A stretch of DNA of 64,000 bases. Origin: Streptomyces sp. WZ-12 (GTDB lineage: Bacteria > Actinomycetota > Actinomycetes > Streptomycetales > Streptomycetaceae). The stretch covers positions 5,677,001-5,741,000 of the forward strand of contig NZ_CP118574.1 of assembly GCF_028898845.1 (NCBI RefSeq), given 5' to 3'. This document shows positions 57,697 to 64,000 of the stretch, in pieces. Both the position numbers and the translations under genes were made by a program. The notes beneath the pieces were generated by a model. It was not told the origin of the DNA and did not search any database. It was given only the letters and a program-made list of their open reading frames with translations. Position 1 is the stretch's first letter; every line of letters starts with the position of its first letter.

Positions 57697-58656
57697 TCAC
57701 TCCTTGTGGGAGAGGGCACGGACGGTGCGCGAGGGGCTGGGGCGGCCCAGGACCCCGGCCAGCCAGGCGCTGGTCGCGGTGAGTCGCTCCAGGTCGACGC
57801 CGGTCTCGATGCCGAGGCCGTGCAGCATCCACACGAGGTCTTCGGTGGCGAGGTTGCCGGTGGCGCTCTTGGCGTACGGGCAGCCGCCCAGGCCGCCCGC
57901 CGAGGCGTCGATGGTGGTGACGCCGTGCTGGAGCGCGGCGAAGGTGTTGGCGAGCGCCTGCCCGTAGGTGTCGTGGAAGTGGACGCCGAGCGCGGAGGTC
58001 GGCACGCCCGCCTCGTTGAGCGCCGCGAGCAGGTGCTGGACGTGGCCGGGGGTGGCCACGCCGATGGTGTCGCCCAGGCTCAACTCGTCGCAGCCCAGGT
58101 CGAACAGGGCCCGGCAGACCCGCACGACCTGGGCGATCGGGACCGGGCCCTCCCAGGGGTCGCCGAAGCACATCGAGAGGTAGCCGCGGACGTGGACCTT
58201 CTCGTCCCGGGCGCGGCGGACCACCGGTTCGAACATGGCCAGCGCCTCGTCGACGGTGCGGTTGAGGTTGGCCCTGGCGAACGACTCGGTGGCGCTGCCG
58301 AACACCGCGATCCGGCGGGCGCCCAGCGCCAGGGCCCGGGAAAGGCCCCGCTCGTTGGGCACCAGCACCGGGAGCTGCCGCGGGTCCAGCCCGTCCAGCA
58401 TCGGGAACAGCCGCTCGGCGTCGGCGAGTTGGGGCACCCACTTGGGGTGCACGAAGCTGGTGGCCTCGATCACCGGCAGCCCGGCGGCGGCCAGGCGGCG
58501 GATGAACTCGGCCTTGGTCTCGGTGGGGACGACGGTCTGTTCGTTCTGGAGGCCGTCGCGCGGGCCGACCTCGTGGATCCGCACGCGGGTGGGCAGGCCC
58601 TCGGCGGCCACCTCCATCGGCAGCCCGGCGGCCGGGGTCGCGATCGGCTCGGTCAT
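57697..58656 (-). CDS. Hydroxymethylglutaryl-CoA lyase
   Basis: A 319-residue HMGL-like TIM-barrel enzyme cleaving HMG-CoA to acetoacetate and acetyl-CoA, the last step of leucine degradation. The N-terminal [16 protein letters not shown] carries the Arg-Asp metal/catalytic pair. [15 protein letters not shown] has the metal-binding His pair, and the catalytic Cys loop is [15 protein letters not shown]. The start overlaps the carboxylase alpha stop (ATGA at 58653-58656). Alternative substrates in the HMGL-like family exist, but the operon context favours HMG-CoA. Confidence 0.95.
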   Translation of the reverse strand: MTEPIATPAAGLPMEVAAEGLPTRVRIHEVGPRDGLQNEQTVVPTETKAEFIRRLAAAGLPVIEATSFVHPKWVPQLADAERLFPMLDGLDPRQLPVLVPNERGLSRALALGARRIAVFGSATESFARANLNRTVDEALAMFEPVVRRARDEKVHVRGYLSMCFGDPWEGPVPIAQVVRVCRALFDLGCDELSLGDTIGVATPGHVQHLLAALNEAGVPTSALGVHFHDTYGQALANTFAALQHGVTTIDASAGGLGGCPYAKSATGNLATEDLVWMLHGLGIETGVDLERLTATSAWLAGVLGRPSPSRTVRALSHKE

Positions 58657-60698
58657 GCCGTGGTCTCCTCGTCGGCGCGCGGGGCGGTGTCGTCCTGGGG
58701 TGCGGCGTCCTCGTGCGGGGCGACGACGGCCAGGACCTGGTCCATGGCCACCGTGCTGCCGGGGGTGACGTCCAACTCGGTGACCGTCCCGGCGTGCGGG
58801 GCGGAGATCACGTGCTCCATCTTCATCGCCTCCACCACCAACAGGCCCTGGCCGGCGCTCACTTCGTCGCCGACCGCGACCTTGACGACGGTGACGGTGC
58901 CCGGCATCGGGGCGGCGAGGGTGTCCACGCCGTGCCCGCGGGCCGCCGCGCGCAGCGCCTCGGCCACCGGGTCGTGGTCGGTGACGTGCCAGGCGTCGCC
59001 GTCCCGGCCCAGCCAGTCGCCGCCGCGGTGAAAGGCGTGCCGGACGCCGTCGACGGTGACGGTCACCTCGTCCGCGGTGACCTCGTAACGCTCCGGGGCG
59101 GTGCCGGGACGGACGTCGTAGGCCACCGGGTCGTGCCCGGGGACGCGCAGCCAGTGGCGGACCGGGGCGGGCTCGCCGCCGAGCCGGAAGCCGGTGGGGG
59201 CGGCGAACGGGTCGCGCCAGCCGGCCTCGTCGGCGGCCGGCTCCAGGGCGGCCTGCCGGACCGCGGCGGCCGCCGCGTACACCTCGTCCGGCACCCCGGC
59301 GGCCACCAGGTCGGCCGCCACCCGCTCCACCAGGCCGGTGTCCAACTCGCCGGAGACCACGTCCGGGTGGGCCAGCAGCCGGCGCAGGAAGCCGGCGTTG
59401 GTGGGCACGCCGAGGGTGACGGTGGCGGCCAGCGCGGCCCGCAGCGTGCGCAGGGCGCCGGCCCGGTCGGGGCCGTGCGCGATGACCTTGGCGAGCATCG
59501 GGTCGTAGCGGCTGCCGACCTCGACGCCCTCGGTGAGGCCGGAGTCGGTGCGCACGCCGTCGCCGGCCGGCTCACGCAGGGTCAGCACGGTGCCGCCGGT
59601 CGGCAGGAAGTCGCGGGAGGGGTCCTCGGCGCAGATCCGGGCCTCGATCGCGTGCCCGGTGAAGGTGACCTCCTCCTGGGTGTGGGGCAGGCGGGCGCCG
59701 GCGGCGATCCGCACCTGCCACGCGACGAGGTCGAGCGGGCCGGCGTCCGGGCCGAGGGAGACGGCCAGTTCGGTGACCGGGTGTTCCACCTGGAGGCGGG
59801 TGTTCATCTCCATGAAGCAGTAGCCGGCCGGGTCCTTGCCGGGGACGATGAACTCGACGGTGCCGGCGCCGCGGTAGCCGCAGGAGCGGGCCGCCTGGAC
59901 GGCCGCCGCGCCCATCGCGGCCCGGGTGGCCTCGTCCAGCAGGGGCGAGGGCGCCTCCTCGATGATCTTCTGGTGGCGGCGCTGGAGGGAGCACTCGCGC
60001 TCGCCGAGGTGGAGGACGTTGCCGTGGCCGTCGGCCAGCACCTGGATCTCGATGTGCCGGGGCCGGTCGATCCACCGCTCCACCAGCAGGGTGTCGTCCC
60101 CGAAGGAGGAGCGGGCCTCGCGGCGGGCGGCGGCGATCTCGTCGGCCAGGAGGGCGGCGTCCCGCACCAGGCGCATGCCCTTGCCGCCGCCGCCCGCGGA
60201 CGGCTTGAGCAGCACCGGCATGCCGATCTCCCGTGCGGCGGCGGCCAGTTGGTCGTCGGTCAGGCCGCTGCCGGAGGAGCCGGGGACGACCGGGACGCCG
60301 GCGGCGCGGACCGTCTCCTTGGCTCGGATCTTGTCGCCCATCAGGTCGATGGCGTCCGCCGGCGGTCCGATGAAGACCAGCCCGGCGTCGGTGCAGGCGC
60401 GGGCGAAGGCGGCGTTCTCGGCGAGGAAGCCGTAGCCGGGGTGGACGGCCTGGGCGCCGGTGCGCGCGGCGGCGTCCAGCAGGCGCTCGATGGAGAGATA
60501 GCTCTCCGCGGCCGGGGCCGGGCCGATCCGGACCGCGGTGTCGGCCTCGCGGACGTGCCGGGCGTCGGCGTCCGCGTCGCTGTAGACCGCGACGGAGCGG
60601 ATGCCGAGGGCGCGCAGCGTCCGGATGACGCGGACCGCGATCTCCCCGCGGTTGGCGACCAGGACGGTGTCGAACAGGCCGGTGGCGAAGCTGGTCAT
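58653..60698 (-). CDS. Biotin-dependent acyl-CoA carboxylase alpha subunit (methylcrotonyl-CoA type)
   Basis: A 681-residue biotin carboxylase/BCCP fusion. The ATP-grasp domain shows [14 protein letters not shown] and [30 protein letters not shown] and [16 protein letters not shown] also fit. The C-terminal BCCP carries the biotinylation site VVEAMKMEH in a lipoyl-like domain starting [11 protein letters not shown]. Length and partner genes match 3-methylcrotonyl-CoA carboxylase. ATG 60698, 8 bp after the beta subunit gene. It is coupled to HMG-CoA lyase by a 4-bp overlap. Confidence 0.95.
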   Translation of the reverse strand: MTSFATGLFDTVLVANRGEIAVRVIRTLRALGIRSVAVYSDADADARHVREADTAVRIGPAPAAESYLSIERLLDAAARTGAQAVHPGYGFLAENAAFARACTDAGLVFIGPPADAIDLMGDKIRAKETVRAAGVPVVPGSSGSGLTDDQLAAAAREIGMPVLLKPSAGGGGKGMRLVRDAALLADEIAAARREARSSFGDDTLLVERWIDRPRHIEIQVLADGHGNVLHLGERECSLQRRHQKIIEEAPSPLLDEATRAAMGAAAVQAARSCGYRGAGTVEFIVPGKDPAGYCFMEMNTRLQVEHPVTELAVSLGPDAGPLDLVAWQVRIAAGARLPHTQEEVTFTGHAIEARICAEDPSRDFLPTGGTVLTLREPAGDGVRTDSGLTEGVEVGSRYDPMLAKVIAHGPDRAGALRTLRAALAATVTLGVPTNAGFLRRLLAHPDVVSGELDTGLVERVAADLVAAGVPDEVYAAAAAVRQAALEPAADEAGWRDPFAAPTGFRLGGEPAPVRHWLRVPGHDPVAYDVRPGTAPERYEVTADEVTVTVDGVRHAFHRGGDWLGRDGDAWHVTDHDPVAEALRAAARGHGVDTLAAPMPGTVTVVKVAVGDEVSAGQGLLVVEAMKMEHVISAPHAGTVTELDVTPGSTVAMDQVLAVVAPHEDAAPQDDTAPRADEETTA

Positions 60699-60706
60699 AG
60701 GTCCTC

Positions 60707-62350
60707 TCACATCCGGAAGACGCCGAAGCCGGGGTCGCCCAGGGGGGCGTTGGCGCAGGCGGTCAGCGCCAGGCCGAGGACCTGGCGGGTCTCCAGGGGG
60801 TCGATGACCCCGTCGTCCCACAGTCGGGCGGTCGCGTAGTAGGCGTTGCCCTGGGTCTCGTACTGGGCGAGGATCGGGGCCTTGAAGGCGGCCTCGTCCT
60901 CGGCGCTCCACTCCTCGCCTGCACCGGAATTCAACGCAGCCAACTGGTCGCGCTTGACGGTGGCGAGGACGGAGGCGGCCTGTTCGCCGCCCATCACCGA
61001 GATCTTGGCGTTGGGCCACATCCACATCAGGCGGGGGGAGTAGGCCCGGCCGCACATCGAGTAGTTGCCCGCCCCGTAGGAGCCGCCGATGACGACGGTC
61101 AACTTGGGGACGCGGGTACAGGCGACCGCGGTGACCATCTTCGCGCCGTGCTTGGCGATGCCACCGGCCTCGTAGTCGCGGCCGACCATGAAGCCGGAGA
61201 TGTTCTGGAGGAAGAGCAGCGGGATGCCGCGCTGGTCGCACAGCTCGATGAAGTGGGCGCCCTTCTGGGCGGATTCGGAGAACAGGATGCCGTTGTTGGC
61301 GACGATGCCCACCGGGTGGCCGTGGAGGTGGGCGAAGCCGGTGACCAGGGTGGTGCCGTACTCGGCCTTGAACTCGGCGAAGCGCGAGCCGTCGACGATC
61401 CGGGCGATCACCTCGCGGACGTCGTAGGGGGTGCGGGAGTCCACCGGCACCGCGCCGTAGAGCCCGGCGGGGTCGGCCTTGGGCTCCTCGACGGGCCGGA
61501 CGGTCCAGGGGAGCGGCGGGCGGTCGCCGAGGGTGGCGACGATGGTGCGGACGATCCGCAGGGCGTGCGCGTCGTCCTCGGCGAGGTGGTCGGTGACGCC
61601 GGAGGTGCGGGAGTGCACCTCGCCGCCGCCCAACTCCTCGGCGCTGACGACCTCTCCGGTGGCGGCCTTCACCAGCGGCGGTCCGCCGAGGAAGATCGTG
61701 CCCTGGTTCCGCACGATCACCGCCTCGTCGCTCATCGCCGGGACGTAGGCGCCGCCGGCCGTGCAGGAGCCGAGGACCGCGGCGATCTGCGGGATGCCGG
61801 CGCCGGACATCCGCGCCTGGTTGTAGAAGATCCGGCCGAAGTGCTCGCGGTCGGGGAAGACTTCGTCCTGCAGCGGCAGGAACGCGCCGCCGGAGTCCAC
61901 CAGGTACAGGCAGGGCAGGCGGTTCTCCAGCGCGACCTCCTGGGCGCGCAGGTGCTTCTTGACCGTCATCGGGTAGTACGTGCCGCCCTTGACGGTGGCG
62001 TCGTTGGCGACGATCACCGTCTCCCGGCCGCTGACCCGGCCGATGCCGGCGATCACCCCGGCGGCCGGGGCGGCCCCGTCGTACATCCCGTCCGCGGCCA
62101 GCGGCGCCAGCTCCAGGAACGGGGAGCCTGGGTCCAACAGGGCGTCCACCCGGTCGCGGGGCAGCAGCTTGCCGCGGGCGGTGTGCCGGGCCCGGGCCTT
62201 CTCGCCGCCGCCCAGCCGGGCCGCGGCCAGCTTCGCGTGCAGTTGCCCGGCCAGTTCGCGGTGCGCGGCCTCGTTGGACCGCCAGGCGTCGGACGCCGGG
62301 TCGGCGGTGCTGGCCAGCACCGGTGCCTGCTCGATGGCCTCCATCGCCAT
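60707..62350 (-). CDS. Acyl-CoA carboxylase beta subunit (methylcrotonyl-CoA carboxyltransferase type)
   Basis: A 547-residue carboxyltransferase with two crotonase-like halves. The first has [38 protein letters not shown] and [16 protein letters not shown]; the second has [20 protein letters not shown] and [20 protein letters not shown] with [19 protein letters not shown]. The insert and the [10 protein letters not shown] segment are characteristic of methylcrotonyl-CoA carboxylase beta rather than propionyl-CoA carboxylase. ATG 62350 with GAGGGGG upstream; the open frame before it overlaps the operator. It is the first gene of the operon. Confidence 0.95.
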   Translation of the reverse strand: MAMEAIEQAPVLASTADPASDAWRSNEAAHRELAGQLHAKLAAARLGGGEKARARHTARGKLLPRDRVDALLDPGSPFLELAPLAADGMYDGAAPAAGVIAGIGRVSGRETVIVANDATVKGGTYYPMTVKKHLRAQEVALENRLPCLYLVDSGGAFLPLQDEVFPDREHFGRIFYNQARMSGAGIPQIAAVLGSCTAGGAYVPAMSDEAVIVRNQGTIFLGGPPLVKAATGEVVSAEELGGGEVHSRTSGVTDHLAEDDAHALRIVRTIVATLGDRPPLPWTVRPVEEPKADPAGLYGAVPVDSRTPYDVREVIARIVDGSRFAEFKAEYGTTLVTGFAHLHGHPVGIVANNGILFSESAQKGAHFIELCDQRGIPLLFLQNISGFMVGRDYEAGGIAKHGAKMVTAVACTRVPKLTVVIGGSYGAGNYSMCGRAYSPRLMWMWPNAKISVMGGEQAASVLATVKRDQLAALNSGAGEEWSAEDEAAFKAPILAQYETQGNAYYATARLWDDGVIDPLETRQVLGLALTACANAPLGDPGFGVFRM

Positions 62351-62422
62351 GGGCCCCCTCGCTTGGGTCGGCTGCCCGCCCGGTGCCGCGGGGGTTCTCC
62401 CGAGGCCGGGCGAGTTAATAGG

Positions 62423-62450
62423 CGTTAACCTCATCCCCTTCAGGTTAACG
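62423..62450. promoter_or_regulatory. Operator-like inverted repeat in the divergent catabolic/TetR promoter
   Basis: CGTTAACCT (62423-62431) and AGGTTAACG (62442-62450) are perfect inverted repeats around a 10-bp spacer, midway between the carboxylase operon (start 62350) and the TetR gene (62482). Such a site is expected for the divergent TetR regulator controlling both directions. Confidence 0.75.
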
Positions 62451-62481
62451 ACCACTAACCCGGCTGTCTACAATCGACGTC

Positions 62482-63135
62482 ATGAGCAATGCGCACGTCC
62501 CCGCCCCGACCAGCCGCCGCGAGCAGATCCTCAAGGAGGCCGCCCGCCTCTTCGCCGAGCGCGGCTTCCACGGCGTCGGCGTGGACGAGATAGGGGCGGC
62601 CGTGGGCATCTCGGGGCCCGGCCTCTACCGGCACTTCGCCGGCAAGGACGCGATGCTCGCCGAGCTCCTCGTCGGGATCAGCGAGCGACTGCTGGCCGGC
62701 GGGCAGATGCGGATCGAGGAGGGCGGCGAGACCCCCGCCGCGGTGCTCGACGCGCTGATCGACGGCCACATCGACTTCGCGCTCGACGACCGGCCCCTGA
62801 TCACCCTGCACGACCGCGAGTTGGACCGGCTGCGGGACGCCGACCGCAAGCGGGTGCGGCAGCTCCAGCGGCAGTACGTCGAGCTGTGGGTGGCGGTCGT
62901 CCGGCAGGTCCACCCCGAGTCGTCAGAGTCCGAGGTGCGGGCGGCGGTGCACGCGGTCTTCGGGCTGCTGAACTCCACTCCGCACCTGGGGCGGCCCGGC
63001 TCCCTCCCGGGCCGCACGGAGATGGCCCGGCTGCTGCACCGGCTGGCGCTGGGGGCGTTCGGGGCGGTGGACGGCGACGGGGCGGGGCCGGGCGCGGGGC
63101 GGACGGCCGCCGCGGCGTCCCGACGGGCCGGCTGA
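62482..63135 (+). CDS. TetR-family regulator of the acyl-CoA catabolic operon
   Basis: A 217-residue TetR regulator. The N-terminal DNA-binding domain (about 12-60) is REQILKEAARLFAERGFHGV then IGAAVGISGPGLYRHFAGKD. The ligand domain contains VLDALIDGHIDFALDDRPLI and VRAAVHAVFGLLNSTPHLG, resembling actinobacterial regulators of acyl-CoA metabolism that sense acyl-CoA thioesters. It has an Ala/Gly/Arg-rich tail. It is divergent from the carboxylase operon across 131 bp containing the repeat at 62423-62450, so it is probably its repressor. Confidence 0.93.
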   Translation: MSNAHVPAPTSRREQILKEAARLFAERGFHGVGVDEIGAAVGISGPGLYRHFAGKDAMLAELLVGISERLLAGGQMRIEEGGETPAAVLDALIDGHIDFALDDRPLITLHDRELDRLRDADRKRVRQLQRQYVELWVAVVRQVHPESSESEVRAAVHAVFGLLNSTPHLGRPGSLPGRTEMARLLHRLALGAFGAVDGDGAGPGAGRTAAAASRRAG

Positions 63136-63274
63136 GCGGTTGCCCCCGGCCGGGCGGCGCCCGCGCCGCCCGGCGGCCCGTCGCGGCCCCTCCTGGCGGC
63201 TCTCCCACCTGCTCTCGCCCGCTCTCCCGCCTGCTGGACAACCCCTGGACAGCGAGGTGACCGCCGGGTAGCTT

Positions 63275-63298
63275 TCGGCTGAGCAACCGCTTAGCCGA
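63275..63298. promoter_or_regulatory. Imperfect inverted repeat upstream of second acyl-CoA dehydrogenase
   Basis: TCGGCTGAGC and GCTTAGCCGA (63275-63284, 63289-63298) pair at 9 of 10 positions around AACC, 26 bp before the dehydrogenase ATG. It differs in sequence from the repeat at 62423, suggesting a different regulator. Confidence 0.6.
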
Positions 63299-63323
63299 GT
63301 GCATGGTGAGGGAGGCCCGGAGC

Positions 63324-64000
63324 ATGCGTCGCACGGTGTTCAACGAGGACCACGAGGCGTTCCGCGCGACCATACGCGCCTTCATTGAGGCCGAGGTGGT
63401 GCCCGTCCACGACGACTGGTACGCCGCGGGCCAGGTCCCCCGCGACTTCTACTACAAGCTCGCCGAGCTGGGCATCTTCGGCATCCGCGTCCCCGAGGAG
63501 TACGGCGGCGCCGGCATCGACTCGCACAAGTTCGAGGCCGTGATGTACGAGGAGACCGCCCGCGCCGGCGTCTCCTTCGGCGGTTCCGGCGTCCACGTCC
63601 TGCTCGGCCTGCCCTACCTCCAGATGCTCGCCACCGACGAGCAGAAGAAGCGCTACCTGCCCAAGTTCGTCTCCGGCGAGGAGATGTGGGCGCTGGCGAT
63701 GACCGAGCCGGGCACCGGCTCCGACCTCGCCGGCATGAAGACCACCGCCAAGCTTTCCGCGGACGGCACCCACTACGTCCTCAACGGCGCCAAGACCTTC
63801 ATCACCGGCGGCGTGCACGCCGACCGCGTCATCGTCTGCGCCCGCACCGCGGCGCCGCGCGAGGACGACCGTCGCCACGGCATCTCCCTCTTCGCCGTCG
63901 ACACCACGTCCGCCGGCTACTCCATCGGCCGCAAGCTGGACAAGCTGGGCCTGAGGGTCTCCGACACCGCCGAGTTGGCGTTCGTCGACGTCAAGGTGCC
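63324..64000 (+). CDS. Acyl-CoA dehydrogenase, 3' end outside window
   Basis: The first 225 residues of an acyl-CoA dehydrogenase (MRRTVFNEDHEAFRATIRAF). Visible are the N-terminal helical domain (FYYKLAELGIFGIRVPEEYG) and the beta-domain signature WALAMTEPGTGSDLAGMKTT, then YVLNGAKTFITGGVHADRVI. This pattern fits long-chain-type bacterial enzymes (FadE-like). GGAGG lies 9 bases before the ATG. It is transcribed in the same direction as the TetR gene but has its own palindromic promoter region. The catalytic region is beyond the window. Confidence 0.93.
   Translation, partial: MRRTVFNEDHEAFRATIRAFIEAEVVPVHDDWYAAGQVPRDFYYKLAELGIFGIRVPEEYGGAGIDSHKFEAVMYEETARAGVSFGGSGVHVLLGLPYLQMLATDEQKKRYLPKFVSGEEMWALAMTEPGTGSDLAGMKTTAKLSADGTHYVLNGAKTFITGGVHADRVIVCARTAAPREDDRRHGISLFAVDTTSAGYSIGRKLDKLGLRVSDTAELAFVDVKV

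Overview
The window reads as a chromosomal segment of a Streptomyces (or very close Streptomycetaceae). The evidence is very high GC with strong third-position bias, an AdpA regulator carrying one in-frame TTA codon, an SsgA-like division protein, a chaplin, an AA10 chitin monooxygenase behind DasR-like sites, XRE/TPR regulators, and tRNA genes without encoded CCA. No prophage, integrase or CRISPR array is visible. Most of the window is ordinary chromosome with a few accessory blocks.

Layout. 1-3.7 kb: 2-aminoethylphosphonate-type ABC importer (ATPase cut by the window edge, two permeases joined in one reading frame, lipoprotein), then a HAD phosphatase. 4.8-5.4 kb: two overlapping small membrane proteins, then tRNA-Lys. 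6.2-7.9 kb: SsgA-like protein coupled to an unknown protein. 8.3-9.8 kb: DinB-fold protein and AA10 LPMO with two dre-like sites. 10.3-12.2 kb: acyl-CoA ligase, then a second tRNA-Lys. 12.5-22.4 kb: an accessory catabolic island with an IclR regulator, an EhuABCD-like importer, a DUF3830 protein, an amidase, a D-2-hydroxyacid dehydrogenase and two maleate-isomerase/AMDase-family enzymes, interrupted by a 166-bp palindromic MITE-like element. 22.6-27.2 kb: LLM oxidoreductase behind a 23-bp palindrome, PAS-GGDEF-EAL protein, secreted M6-like protease, third tRNA-Lys.

27.4-33.1 kb: a one-direction block with a primase/polymerase-like protein, a small helical protein, an SF1 helicase, an unknown 515-aa protein and a Cas4/AddB-like Fe-S PD-(D/E)XK nuclease. 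Together the last three resemble a Dna2 nuclease-helicase split into separate subunits. 33.3-36.0 kb: histidine phosphatase, XRE/TPR regulator and its divergent partner. 36.1-40.9 kb: a small glycan operon (short secreted protein, GT4, polyprenyl-phosphate sugar transferase, GT4). 41.1-45.3 kb: chaplin, spermidine-synthase-like protein, membrane protein and a two-component system. 45.4-48.5 kb: GH18 chitinase, AraC regulator, NAD(P)-binding protein, tRNA-His. 48.6-50.5 kb: ornA and adpA with a ~1 kb upstream non-coding region. 51.5-56.5 kb: universal stress protein, glmS, a small conserved protein and a GH20 hexosaminidase. 56.5-64 kb: leucine/acyl-CoA catabolic operon (carboxylase beta and alpha, HMG-CoA lyase, acyl-CoA dehydrogenase), its divergent TetR regulator with an operator-like repeat, and a second acyl-CoA dehydrogenase cut by the window end.

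The AA10 LPMO, GH18 chitinase, GH20 hexosaminidase and GlmS form a scattered chitin/amino-sugar theme. AdpA, the SsgA-like protein and the chaplin belong to development. The island at 12.5-22.4 kb and the nuclease-helicase block at 27.4-33.1 kb are the parts least explained by known systems. All functional statements are inferred from sequence reading without database searches.
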